From Terrimonas sp937888905 (lineage in GTDB: Bacteria > Bacteroidota > Bacteroidia > Chitinophagales > Chitinophagaceae), in contig CALATA010000010.1 of assembly GCA_937888905.1 (NCBI GenBank), positions 1-64,000 of the forward strand: a DNA stretch of 64,000 bases. Reading direction: 5' to 3'. Positions 25,821-34,305 of the stretch are shown here, in pieces (within the stretch, counting starts at the first letter, position 1; every line of letters starts with the position of its first letter). The notes under the pieces were generated by a model that saw nothing but the letters and a program-made list of their open reading frames with translations, had not been told where the DNA came from and ran no database searches. The translations under genes were made by a program, and so were the position numbers.

Positions 25821-26378
25821 ATGAGGAAACCTCTACTTCCCTTCCTGGCAGTATTTCTTGCCATTTCCTTCTGTCGTGCGCAATCAGTTACTCCCGCTAC
25901 GTTCAACGTTGCGGGCGGCAGTTACGACAACCCTTCATCTTATCACCGTTTCGAATGGAGTTTTGGAGAGATGCTGGCGATCTCTACGATCAAACCAGCC
26001 GACAGTGCCGTGATCGTTACGCAGGGTGTATTACAACCCTGCACCGACAAGATCGGCAACTCTCCGATGACGTTGTTGTTCGAAAAAGGTGATTACCGTT
26101 TGTTCCCCAACCCCACTACAGGGAAGTTCGAAGTGAGCTTTTTTGTGCGTGAGACCGGGCGCATGTCCCTGCAACTGGTGGATGCCACCGGTCGTGTATT
26201 GGAAAAGCGAAGCTACCAGTACAACGGCTGCTGCCGCATCGACCTGTTTGACCTGAGTGCGCGCCCCGACGGGTTGTACTTCGTGATCGCCGATCTGAAG
26301 CCCGACCGTGTACGTCCGGGCGACAACATCGAAGTGATCCGTCACAGCGGTCTGAAAGTTTTGAAGATGTCTAACTGA
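25821..26378 (+). CDS. T9SS type A sorting-domain protein (module 2)
   Basis: 185 residues, the tandem paralogue of the gene at 21690. The first 26 codons differ at both DNA and protein level (signal peptide MRKPLLPFLAVFLAISFCRAQ). The remaining 159 residues are identical, including the NPTTGKFEV sorting-domain start. Upstream a weaker -7-like TACTTTTA is seen near 25716, so the two modules may be expressed differently. Confidence 0.86.
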   Translation: MRKPLLPFLAVFLAISFCRAQSVTPATFNVAGGSYDNPSSYHRFEWSFGEMLAISTIKPADSAVIVTQGVLQPCTDKIGNSPMTLLFEKGDYRLFPNPTTGKFEVSFFVRETGRMSLQLVDATGRVLEKRSYQYNGCCRIDLFDLSARPDGLYFVIADLKPDRVRPGDNIEVIRHSGLKVLKMSN

Positions 26379-27129
26379 TCCAACCATTAACCCAACACTA
26401 ATTACGAAAACAATGAAAAGAAGTTATTTGCTGCTGCTCACGTTGTTGTGCGCAGCTTACACCAGCGTATTTGCTCAGGCACCCGCGCTGTTCAATTACC
26501 AGGGCGTTGCCCGCAACCCCGTTGGCAACGTACTGGCCAACAAAAACATCACGGTACGTTTAACTATTCATGATGGCACTTCATCAGGGCCGTCTGTGTA
26601 CAGCGAAACAAGAACGATGACCACCAATGCGTTTGGCCTGTTTAATATTTTAGTGGGCAGCGCAGGTGCGTCCAACGTTACCGGCACTATCCCCGGTGTA
26701 AACTGGCTGGTGGGTGATAAATTTTTACAGGTAGAAATAGATCCGGAAGGGGGCAGTGCGTTTATCAATGTTGGCACCAGCCAGCTCGCCTCTGTTCCTT
26801 ATGCGTTCACGGCTGGCACGGCTACTCCGGGCGGTCCTGCCGGTGGCGACCTGAGCGGCACTTATCCCAATCCCACAGTAGCACGTTTGCAAGGTCGTCC
26901 TGTGGCCAACGTAGCGCCTGCTGCGGGTCAGGCTTTGGTATGGAGCACGGTAAACAGCCGCTGGGAACCAGGTGCAGCCCTGCCTTCCGGTCCGGCCGGT
27001 GGCGACCTGAGCGGCACTTATCCCAATCCCACCGTAGCACGTTTGCAAGGACGTCCGTTTACCAACGTGGCACCTGCCAATGGTCAGACGATTGTATGGA
27101 ACGGAACCACCAATACCTGGGAGCCGGGT
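25899..27129 (+). repeat. 1231-bp duplicated block, copy 2
   Basis: The partner of 21768-22998. It includes the intergenic gap and the fibre head, with no difference seen on reading, even at silent positions. Confidence 0.9.
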
Positions 27130-29265
27130 GCCGGAGCAGCAGCTTCACTTGTCCTTCCTTTTATTACCACACAGAATAACGCCGGTACATTGTTCTCCAT
27201 TACCAATAATGGTGACGGCACATCTGTGGAAGGTGTGAACAACACTACTACGTCAAGCATTGCTGCGGTACGTGGTATTGTGAACAGCACAGCACCCGGC
27301 GGATTTTCTTCTGCGGTGCGTGGTATCAACAACGGTACCGGTGGTCTGGGTATCGGTGTATATGGCAGTCAGGCAGGCAGTGGCTGGGGTGTGTACGGCG
27401 TAACACCGAATGGTCTGGGTGTGTATGGTAACTCATCGGCCAGTGGATATGGCGTATATGGTAACAGCAATACCGGCGTAGGTGTGGCTGGGGTCAGCAA
27501 CAATGGTATTGCTGGTGAATTTATGATCAACAACAGTGCGAATAACAGTGCTGCGTTGCATGTTGCCACACTCAGCGACGGCGTGGGCGTAGATGCAGAA
27601 AGTTCTTCCGGTACTTCCAGCATTGCTGTAATACGTGGTACAGTGAACAATACAGCACCCGGCGGATTTTCATCAGCCGTGCGTGGTATCAACAACGGCA
27701 CCGGTGGTCTGGGTATTGGTGTATGGGGTAGCCAGGCTGGCAGCGGCTGGGGTGTATATGGCTCAACGCCAAATGGCCTGGGTGTCTATGGTAATGCAAC
27801 AGGCAGTGGTTATGGTGTGTATGCAAACAGTGCATCTGGTACAGGTCTGCAGGCGACTTCTAATGCTGGTGTTGCTGCCCAGGCTTCGATTTCAAATAAT
27901 ACCAATAACAATACTGTATTTATTGCAAATACGTCTGGTAATGGCAATGGTATCGATGTCACGCTTCCTGCCAGCAGTGGTGCCAGAGGTGTAAACGTGC
28001 AGGGTGGGGCAGGCCCAGGTGTATTCGCCGTGGGCACGGGCAATGGCGTGTGGGGCGTAACCACCAACATCAGCTCGGCTGGTGTAATAGGAGATAACAC
28101 TACCGGCGAAGCCGTAGTGGGCCGTAACCAGGGCGGCTTAGGCGTAGGTGCTGTGGTTGGCCGCAACGACGGTGCCGGTTTTGGCGTCCGTGGATTCAAT
28201 ACGCAAAACGGTATTGGTGTAATGGGACAAGCTTCGAACGCGGCTACCGGACGGGCAGCACGTTTTGAAAGCCTTAACACGGCCAATACCAGTGCAGCAG
28301 TAGAAGTAGCCCATTCAGGCATAGGAACAGGCATCTCCGTGCAGCTCACGAACTCAGGTAGCGGAGGCAGGGGCATTGATGTCAACAATAGTGGTGTTGG
28401 CCCGGGTGTTTTTGCTACCGGAGCAGGCAACGCTATCTGGGGTGTAACCACCAGCATCAGTTCTGCCGGTGTAATCGGTGATAACGCTACCGGTGAAGCC
28501 GTAGTGGGCCGTAGCCAGGGAGGCAACGGCGTTGGTGCCGTAGTGGGTCGTAACGACAACGCCGGTTACGGTGTACGTGGTTTCAATACCAGCTCCGGTA
28601 TCGGCGTACTCGGACAGGCAGGTATCAGCGGAGGCACAGGTATTGGCGGACGTTTTGAAAACGTCAATGCTGCTAACACGTCTAACGCTCTTGAGGCGGT
28701 TACAAATGGTGGTGGCCTTGCTCTTCGTGCCAGCGCCGGTAATAGCGCCGCAAATATTGCAGTATTCCAGGTGAACAATGGCAACCGTGTAAGAATTGAC
28801 AACACCGGACAGGTATTCGCCAACGGCGGCTTCACCGCAGGTGGTGCCGACGTAGCTGAATATTTCGATATCACCGGCGACCGCAATACCTACGAACCCG
28901 GCGATGTACTGGTGATCTCTCAATCTGCAGACAGAACAGTTGAAAAATCTTCAGGCGCTTATTCTTCACTGGTTTCCGGCGTTTATGCAACTAAGCCAGG
29001 TATGCTGCTTACCGAAAAAAATGCCGTGGATGCTGATCTCAGCCACATGGTGCCCATGGGGGTGATCGGTGTCATTCCCACGAAAGTTTGCCTTGAAGGT
29101 GGTGCTATCCGCCGCGGCGACCTGATCGTTACCTCTTCCATCCCCGGTGTGGCCATGAAAGGTGACCCTGAAAAAGTGAAGATCGGCCAGGTAATGGGTA
29201 AAGCCCTGCAGGATTACAATGCCAAGGAAGTTGGTAAGATCAACGTACTCGTGAGTGTCAAATAA
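26413..29265 (+). CDS. very large secreted fibre-like repeat protein (module 2)
   Basis: 950 residues. Residues 1-239 are identical to the module 1 protein; the middle differs and the C-terminal domain is similar but diverged (GADVAEYFDITGDRNTYEPG). It carries internal cassettes in pairs. AVRGIVNSTAPGGFSSAVRG at 27265-27325 recurs near 27625-27690. A block starting GVFAVGTGNGVWGVTT (28018) recurs at 28408 with substitutions. This suggests that recombination among cassettes builds the shaft. Surface fibre or adhesin is the likely role; no enzymatic motif is seen. Confidence 0.75.
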   Translation: MKRSYLLLLTLLCAAYTSVFAQAPALFNYQGVARNPVGNVLANKNITVRLTIHDGTSSGPSVYSETRTMTTNAFGLFNILVGSAGASNVTGTIPGVNWLVGDKFLQVEIDPEGGSAFINVGTSQLASVPYAFTAGTATPGGPAGGDLSGTYPNPTVARLQGRPVANVAPAAGQALVWSTVNSRWEPGAALPSGPAGGDLSGTYPNPTVARLQGRPFTNVAPANGQTIVWNGTTNTWEPGAGAAASLVLPFITTQNNAGTLFSITNNGDGTSVEGVNNTTTSSIAAVRGIVNSTAPGGFSSAVRGINNGTGGLGIGVYGSQAGSGWGVYGVTPNGLGVYGNSSASGYGVYGNSNTGVGVAGVSNNGIAGEFMINNSANNSAALHVATLSDGVGVDAESSSGTSSIAVIRGTVNNTAPGGFSSAVRGINNGTGGLGIGVWGSQAGSGWGVYGSTPNGLGVYGNATGSGYGVYANSASGTGLQATSNAGVAAQASISNNTNNNTVFIANTSGNGNGIDVTLPASSGARGVNVQGGAGPGVFAVGTGNGVWGVTTNISSAGVIGDNTTGEAVVGRNQGGLGVGAVVGRNDGAGFGVRGFNTQNGIGVMGQASNAATGRAARFESLNTANTSAAVEVAHSGIGTGISVQLTNSGSGGRGIDVNNSGVGPGVFATGAGNAIWGVTTSISSAGVIGDNATGEAVVGRSQGGNGVGAVVGRNDNAGYGVRGFNTSSGIGVLGQAGISGGTGIGGRFENVNAANTSNALEAVTNGGGLALRASAGNSAANIAVFQVNNGNRVRIDNTGQVFANGGFTAGGADVAEYFDITGDRNTYEPGDVLVISQSADRTVEKSSGAYSSLVSGVYATKPGMLLTEKNAVDADLSHMVPMGVIGVIPTKVCLEGGAIRRGDLIVTSSIPGVAMKGDPEKVKIGQVMGKALQDYNAKEVGKINVLVSVK

Positions 29266-29282
29266 TTTTTTACTTTAGTTAA

Positions 29283-29651
29283 ATGAAAACAGATATGAGA
29301 AATATTATCAGAAATACAGCCATGCTGGTTTGCCTGGGATTTACCTTGCCCGCGACAGCCCAGCTTGCCAGTGACCGCCCCACACCCACACCGGCACAGG
29401 TAGCCGAACTGCGCAAGACTTCCACCGGCATCGAAGCGCCTGCGGCTGAAACGGCTTCTTCCAAACCGGCAGGGACTGCAACCGAAAAGAAAGCGCCTGC
29501 TCCCGCAGCCCAGCCCGCGAAACAAACTTTCCAGGATGGGGCGAAAGAGCCTGCAGCACCCGCAGCCAAAAAGATCGAGGTAAAGCCTGCTCCAACACAG
29601 GAAGAAAAACCTGCAACGGAACCGGCAGAGAAAGCAAAATCAAAAAAATGA
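29283..29651 (+). CDS. small secreted Pro/Ala/Lys-rich protein (module 2)
   Basis: 122 residues, possibly starting five codons later at the second ATG. A signal peptide (MLVCLGFTLPATAQ region) is followed by a disordered-looking Ala/Pro/Lys/Glu-rich chain (KKAPAPAAQPAKQTF, EEKPATEPAEKAKSKK). It lies 17 bp after the fibre gene and is the counterpart of 25170. No known domain. Confidence 0.7.
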   Translation: MKTDMRNIIRNTAMLVCLGFTLPATAQLASDRPTPTPAQVAELRKTSTGIEAPAAETASSKPAGTATEKKAPAPAAQPAKQTFQDGAKEPAAPAAKKIEVKPAPTQEEKPATEPAEKAKSKK

Positions 29652-29659
29652 GCATACAG

Positions 29660-29687
29660 GCGGCCGGATACCCCGGCCGCTTTTTTT
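29660..29687 (+). terminator. terminator of fibre module 2
   Basis: A GCGGCCGG/CCGGCCGC stem with a 5-nt loop and a TTTTTTT tail. Confidence 0.92.
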
Positions 29688-29712
29688 ATCTCCTCATTCA
29701 CGGGCATGTCTT

Positions 29713-29720
29713 TACTTTTG
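29713..29720 (+). promoter_or_regulatory. -7 box TACTTTTG of the 29725 gene
   Basis: An exact TAnnTTTG match that ends 4 nt before the ATG. Confidence 0.65.
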
Positions 29721-29724
29721 TGAC

Positions 29725-30672
29725 ATGCGACTCCTCGTACCTTTTGTTTTTTACCTCATAATGCTGCCATGCACGGCTTTGTGCCAGGAAGATTCGCTGG
29801 ACAATAAGCGGCTTGCAAGCATGATCACCCTCACCGATGTGGTGATCGGCAAAGACTTTAACGTCGCGCGTTTTATTACGTTGGTAAAAAATGATACGAC
29901 GTTCTACAAGGCGTTCAAGAACCTGCGCATACTCGGTTTTACTTCGCTCAATGATATCCGCATGAACGATAAACGCGGCAAACAAAAAGCAAGCCTCACC
30001 AGCCGCACCCGGCAGGAAGTGGCGAATGGCTGCCGCACCATGGTCACCGAATCGGAAACGCTCACCGGCGATATGAAAGACCGCCGCGGCGACTTTAACT
30101 ACTACACAGCAGAACTTTACGCCAGTCTTTTTTTTACGCAGGGGCAGGTCTGTGGAGAAAATAACATCGTTCACGATTCCAGCATCGACCCCAGAGGGAA
30201 AACGGGCATAGATAAACGTAAGGAACAATTGAAAATGTTGTTCTTCAATCCGGGCAAACGCATTCCAGGTATTCCCTTCATGGGAGATAAGAGTAATATT
30301 TTCGATCCGGATATTGCGAAGTACTATGATATGCAGGTAGATGCCGGTACTTACCAGGGCAGAGACTGTTTTATTTTTTCCGTCAAAGCCCGTGAGAACC
30401 TGAACAGCAACGAACGTGACAAAATCGTGTACGATAACATGACCACCTGGTTCGATGCGAAATCACTTGAGATACTCGCTCGCAATTACGATCTCAGCTA
30501 TAATGCCGGTGCTTATAAATTTGATGTAAGCATGGAAGTGCAACTGACCCGCTTCGGCAGCCTGCAGGTACCTTCTGTACTGCGCTATAAAGGAGATTGG
30601 GATGTAATTTTCAAGAAACGCGAACGCGGTATATTTACAGCTACGTTGTTTGATTTTCGACGCCCCTCGTAG
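29725..30672 (+). CDS. conserved secreted protein of unknown function
   Basis: 315 residues. A signal peptide ends near ALCQ (21). The rest is a soluble beta-rich domain (FNYYTAELYASLFF, FDPDIAKYYDMQVDAGTYQG, MTTWFDAKSLEILARNYDL, SMEVQLTRFG). The C-terminal part, with a modelled strand series and a described substrate-side TTWFD motif, faintly recalls LolA/outer-membrane-lipoprotein-carrier-like folds, but I cannot assign it. Its last 32 bp overlap the 3' end of the convergent pseudouridine synthase gene. Confidence 0.75.
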   Translation: MRLLVPFVFYLIMLPCTALCQEDSLDNKRLASMITLTDVVIGKDFNVARFITLVKNDTTFYKAFKNLRILGFTSLNDIRMNDKRGKQKASLTSRTRQEVANGCRTMVTESETLTGDMKDRRGDFNYYTAELYASLFFTQGQVCGENNIVHDSSIDPRGKTGIDKRKEQLKMLFFNPGKRIPGIPFMGDKSNIFDPDIAKYYDMQVDAGTYQGRDCFIFSVKARENLNSNERDKIVYDNMTTWFDAKSLEILARNYDLSYNAGAYKFDVSMEVQLTRFGSLQVPSVLRYKGDWDVIFKKRERGIFTATLFDFRRPS

Positions 30673-31711
30673 AAACGTATTTCCTCCATTTATCGATCAC
30701 CGAAGTGATGTCCTCCGGTATAGGCGCTTCGAAAAACATGTCTTCGCCGGTAGCAGGATGTACAAACCCAAGTGTGCGCGCATGCAATGCCTGACGCGGG
30801 CAAAGTGCAAAACAGTTGTCGACAAATTGTTTGTAGCGCGCATAAACGGTGCCTTTCACAATTCTGTCGCCTCCGTAGAAATCATCGTTGAACAACGGAT
30901 GGCCGAGATATTTCATGTGCACACGTATCTGGTGTGTGCGGCCGGTTTCGAGTACACATTGCACTGTTGTTACGTAACCAAACCGCTCCAATACTTTGTA
31001 ATGTGTAATGGCTTCCTTGCCGTGATCGCCTTCGGGATAAGCTTCAAAGAGTTTGCGAAAGCGTTGATGTCTGCCCACATGCGCGATGATGGTGCCTTCG
31101 TCGTTCTCCGGATCGCCCCATATCAGCGCAATGTATTGACGCTTGACGGTATGATCGAAGAACTGTTTGGCCAGGTGGCGCATGGCGGTATCGGTTTTCG
31201 CCAGTACCAGCAGGCCGCTGGTGTTTTTATCAATCCGGTGCACCAGACCGAAGCGCGGAAGAGTATCTTCTGTAACGTTGGGATTGATCTGTTGCAGGTA
31301 GTATGAAACACCGTTCAGGAGGGTGCCGGTGTAGTTGCCGCTGCCGGGGTGAACAACCATGCCCGCAGGTTTGTTAATGATCATCAGATGATCGTCTTCG
31401 TATAAGATGTTGAGGTCCATTTTCTCCGGCACCACATCGGTTTCTTCGGGGCTCATGTCTGAGTAAACCACAATTTCTTCGAGGGCTTTCACTTTGTAGT
31501 TGGGGCGTACGGGTTTGCCGTTGACCAGGACCATGCCGTTATTGATACCTTTTTGCAATTTATTGCGGGTGGCGCCTTCAATACGGTTCATCAGGAATTT
31601 ATCGATGCGCAGGGGTTCCTGACCCTTGTCGGTTTTAAAAGTAAACCGTTCATAGAGTTCATCGCTTGTTTCCTGAGTCTCGTTTCCTTGCGGGTGTTGT
31701 GTGGGTTCCAT
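30641..31711 (-). CDS. RluD/RluA-family pseudouridine synthase
   Basis: 356 residues from the ATG at 31711; the frame is open to 31789, but a minus-strand -7 box at 31748 favours the shorter form. An S4 RNA-binding domain (about 25-85, LRIDKFLMNRIEGATRNKLQ) precedes the catalytic domain with the RluA signature HRIDKNTSGLLVLAKT (catalytic Asp in HRID), RQYIALIWG and GRTHQIRVHMKYLGHPLF. The family makes pseudouridine in 23S rRNA or tRNA; RluD-type is most likely. It overlaps the convergent gene by 32 bp. Confidence 0.93.
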   Translation of the reverse strand: MEPTQHPQGNETQETSDELYERFTFKTDKGQEPLRIDKFLMNRIEGATRNKLQKGINNGMVLVNGKPVRPNYKVKALEEIVVYSDMSPEETDVVPEKMDLNILYEDDHLMIINKPAGMVVHPGSGNYTGTLLNGVSYYLQQINPNVTEDTLPRFGLVHRIDKNTSGLLVLAKTDTAMRHLAKQFFDHTVKRQYIALIWGDPENDEGTIIAHVGRHQRFRKLFEAYPEGDHGKEAITHYKVLERFGYVTTVQCVLETGRTHQIRVHMKYLGHPLFNDDFYGGDRIVKGTVYARYKQFVDNCFALCPRQALHARTLGFVHPATGEDMFFEAPIPEDITSVIDKWRKYVSTRGVENQTT

Positions 31712-31747
31712 GGTCGAAAAAGAGTTAACGGGCGGCTGGCCCGGCTG

Positions 31748-31755
31748 CAAAGGTA
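31748..31755 (-). promoter_or_regulatory. -7 box TACCTTTG of the pseudouridine synthase gene
   Basis: An exact TAnnTTTG match on the minus strand, 36 nt from the chosen start. It is back to back with the lipB promoter. Confidence 0.6.
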
Positions 31756-31774
31756 ATGGATGCAGATTTGTTGG

Positions 31775-31782
31775 TAACTTTG
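31775..31782 (+). promoter_or_regulatory. -7 box TAACTTTG of lipB
   Basis: An exact TAnnTTTG match ending 6 nt before the ATG at 31789. Confidence 0.65.
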
Positions 31783-31788
31783 TATGCA

Positions 31789-32517
31789 ATGGAAAAACAA
31801 ACAGTGTGGTTCCGCGATCTGGGACAAATGCGTTATAAAGAGGCCTGGGATTACCAGGAAAGCCTTTTGCAGGCCAATGTTGCCAAAAAAGCGGCAGTGT
31901 GGCAGGCAGAGGGAGAGGATGCCGGCGAGCCCGATACGGAGCACCATTTGCTGTTTGTGGAGCACCCTCCGGTTTATACGCTGGGCAAAAGCGGCCACAT
32001 GGAAAATGTACTCCTGAGCGAAGAAAACCTCGCTGCCCGCGGCATCGACTTTTTCCGTTCCAACAGGGGGGGCGATATTACCTTTCACGGACCACAGCAA
32101 ATTGTGGGATATCCCATTTTTGACCTGGAAAAATTTTACCGCGATATCGGTCTTTACCTGCGCAACATAGAAGAGGTGATCATCGGCACACTGGCCGATT
32201 ACGGACTGGAAGGAAAACGTTCGAAAGGTGAAACCGGCGTATGGCTGGATCCCGATGTGCCCGGCCGCGAGCGGAAGATTTGTGCCATCGGTGTACGCAG
32301 CAGCCGCTGGATCACCATGCATGGTTTTGCACTCAATGTTAATACCGACCTCAATTATTTCAATTTTATCATTCCCTGTGGTATACAGAACAAACAGGTG
32401 ACTTCATTGGAGAAAGAATTGGGAAGGAATATCGACTTTGAAGAAGCCAAAGCTTCGGTGCGCAAACATTTTGAGCGGGTATTCAACATCGAATTGCGCG
32501 ACGGCAGCGCACACTGA
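31789..32517 (+). CDS. lipB: octanoyltransferase LipB
   Basis: 242 residues from the ATG at 31789; the longer frame from 31756 would start upstream of the promoter box. Motifs are HHLLFVEHPPVYTLG, the RGGDITFHGPQQIVGYP active-site loop, ICAIGVRSSRWITMHGFALN and the acyl-enzyme Cys in FIIPCGI. It transfers octanoyl from acyl carrier protein to lipoyl domains of dehydrogenase complexes, the first step of lipoate synthesis. lipA is not adjacent. Confidence 0.96.
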   Translation: MEKQTVWFRDLGQMRYKEAWDYQESLLQANVAKKAAVWQAEGEDAGEPDTEHHLLFVEHPPVYTLGKSGHMENVLLSEENLAARGIDFFRSNRGGDITFHGPQQIVGYPIFDLEKFYRDIGLYLRNIEEVIIGTLADYGLEGKRSKGETGVWLDPDVPGRERKICAIGVRSSRWITMHGFALNVNTDLNYFNFIIPCGIQNKQVTSLEKELGRNIDFEEAKASVRKHFERVFNIELRDGSAH

Positions 32518-32591
32518 TGGTATAGAGGTGCCTTCGCACCTTTGCTCCTTATGCAGCTTTGCGTGAAAAACGGACCCAGGCGAAATGTTAT

Positions 32592-33314
32592 TTAAAAATC
32601 TTTGGTGAGCAGGAATTTGTGTTTCTCAAGCAGCTCTCCGTTTTCATACAATTCAAAGAAATACCATCCCGCTTTGTAGAAGTTGGATTTTTCCAGCTTG
32701 AAGCTGCGGTCGGTGAAGTCTTTCAATTCAAACAGCAGATTATTGTCGGCGTCGAAAAATTTGATGAGGTATTTTTTTGCCGGATCATCCGGCAGTGAGA
32801 TGCGCACATATCCATCTTTATAGGTGTAGATATATTTCGAAGGGACAAACGATGGCACAACCGGTTTTTTATTCACTTTCGAAATAGTGTCGATTACGCG
32901 TCCCAAACTATCCACCAGCACAACGGGCGTATCTACCGCGGGTTTGAACGGCTCCCGTTCTTCCACTTTTGCCGTATCCAGAACAGGTTTTTTAGCATCA
33001 CTGAAAAGGTATACGCCTTTATCCAAAAGAATGTACAGTCTGTAAAACATGTGATCGTTGGTGGCCTTGGTATCCACGAAACCGTTTTGCGGCGTGGTGG
33101 GATCGGCAACAGTGAGAATGGTCTTGTAATTTTTCAGGCTGTCGAAGGAACGTTGAATGCTGATCTGGCGGATGTTTTCAAACTGATTGTTCCACCCGAT
33201 GACGATGCGGTTGTTACCGGCATTTTTTACCGAAAAATTGGGCAGGGTGTCCTGGGCGTACAGGCTGGTGGTTACAAACAGAAGGACCAGGGAATAGAGC
33301 GCTTTTATTTTCAT
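32592..33314 (-). CDS. secreted protein with FN3-like head, unknown function
   Basis: 240 residues from the ATG at 33314. A signal peptide (MKIKALYSLVLLFVTTSLYAQ) is followed by a fibronectin-III-like domain (RIVIGWNNQFENIRQISIQR, FYRLYILLDKGVYLFSD). A Pro/Val-rich linker comes next, then a C-terminal beta region (YIYTYKDGYVRISLPD, AGWYFFELYENGELLEKHKF). It is not a known enzyme. Homologous arrangements occur as lone secreted proteins in Chitinophagaceae. A TATCTTTG box lies 36 nt upstream. Confidence 0.75.
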   Translation of the reverse strand: MKIKALYSLVLLFVTTSLYAQDTLPNFSVKNAGNNRIVIGWNNQFENIRQISIQRSFDSLKNYKTILTVADPTTPQNGFVDTKATNDHMFYRLYILLDKGVYLFSDAKKPVLDTAKVEEREPFKPAVDTPVVLVDSLGRVIDTISKVNKKPVVPSFVPSKYIYTYKDGYVRISLPDDPAKKYLIKFFDADNNLLFELKDFTDRSFKLEKSNFYKAGWYFFELYENGELLEKHKFLLTKDF

Positions 33315-33350
33315 CTTACGGTCAGACAGATTTGGATTATACAAGGTTAA

Positions 33351-33358
33351 CAAAGATA
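33351..33358 (-). promoter_or_regulatory. -7 box TATCTTTG of the FN3-like gene
   Basis: An exact TAnnTTTG match on the minus strand, between the 33314 start and the end of the next minus-strand gene. The two genes are therefore likely separate transcripts. Confidence 0.6.
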
Positions 33359-33369
33359 GGGTTGCCGGG

Positions 33370-34254
33370 TCAATAGTCCCCGAAGATTAACGTTCCTTTT
33401 GTCAGCGATGCATTGCCTTGCAGGCCACCACTGTGGATCAGCAGTATTTTGCTGCCGGTGGGAAAAAATCCCTGCCGTAACAGATCATTCACCGCAAAAA
33501 ACAACTTGCCGGTATACACGAAGTCGCTGGGAATGCCGGTTTGTTTATACCATTCATTCATAAAGGCCAGCAGTTCCGGCGTATGCCGTCCATATCCTTT
33601 CCCCGCGTATTGATGCAACAGCGTTACCGGCTGATCAGGGCGATGCAGCAATTGCCGTACTTCATTTTCCAGGTCGTGGTTATTTTTCAGCATGCTGATG
33701 CCAATGATTTCCTGACCGGGTGCCGCTGCGTTCTGCAGTCCCGCCATCATCGTGCCGGTTCCGGTGGCGCAGCAGATATGTGAATAAATACGCGTGTTTC
33801 CGGAGACCATAGTGCCTGCGCCGGCCGCACCTATCGCTCCGTATCCACCTTCAGGGATCACGTACATATCGTCGCTGCGCAATGCGGCGGGCACTTCTTT
33901 TTCTTTGTACACTTCGCGCGAAAGAAAATGCAGTTGCATCCCCAGTTGCTGCGCATGAATGAGTGTGGGAGAGAGGACAGGCGGGCGTTCACCCCGGATA
34001 AGACCGGTACATCGCAGGCCAAGTACATTGGCCGCTGCGGCCGCTGCAATGATGTGATTGGAATAAGCGCCACCGAAAGTAATGATGTGACGCCGCTGCT
34101 GCTGTTGTACCTCTTCCAGATAATAACGCAATTTGAACCATTTGTTGCCCGAGATTACCGGATGCACAAGGTCGGCACGCAGCACATCGAGGCCGGCGCC
34201 GTCTTTCGTTCGCACATTATCAATGCGTAAAGGTTCAGGAATGACAGGAAGCAT
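33370..34254 (-). CDS. PLP enzyme of the ACC deaminase / D-cysteine desulfhydrase family
   Basis: 294 residues, slightly short for the family. The PLP-binding Lys is in SGNKWFKLRYY, the substrate Ser/Asn loop in TFGGAYSNHI, and the phosphate loop in CCATGTGTMMAGL. The family deaminates 1-aminocyclopropane-1-carboxylate or desulfhydrates D-cysteine; the two cannot be separated with confidence here, and D-cysteine desulfhydrase-like is more common. A -7 box lies 13 nt upstream. Confidence 0.87.
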   Translation of the reverse strand: MLPVIPEPLRIDNVRTKDGAGLDVLRADLVHPVISGNKWFKLRYYLEEVQQQQRRHIITFGGAYSNHIIAAAAAANVLGLRCTGLIRGERPPVLSPTLIHAQQLGMQLHFLSREVYKEKEVPAALRSDDMYVIPEGGYGAIGAAGAGTMVSGNTRIYSHICCATGTGTMMAGLQNAAAPGQEIIGISMLKNNHDLENEVRQLLHRPDQPVTLLHQYAGKGYGRHTPELLAFMNEWYKQTGIPSDFVYTGKLFFAVNDLLRQGFFPTGSKILLIHSGGLQGNASLTKGTLIFGDY

Positions 34255-34267
34255 AAGGACAGAGTGG

Positions 34268-34275
34268 CAAATTTA
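34268..34275 (-). promoter_or_regulatory. -7 box TAAATTTG of the PLP enzyme gene
   Basis: An exact TAnnTTTG match on the minus strand, 13 nt from the start codon. Confidence 0.5.
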
Positions 34276-34305
34276 CTTTAAATTCGCTGTTCAGTTTAAC
34301 AACGT

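Noticed and set aside
21768..27129. Insertion sequence or composite transposon
   Set aside because: The repeated blocks are coding parts of the fibre modules; no transposase and no terminal inverted repeats were seen.
21690..29265. Prophage tail-fibre region
   Set aside because: The fibre-like proteins resemble phage spikes in places, but no head, tail, lysis or integrase gene is near, and each has a Sec signal peptide.
31756..31788. Longer LipB start at 31756
   Set aside because: The 11 extra codons precede or overlap the TAACTTTG promoter and match no LipB homologue start.
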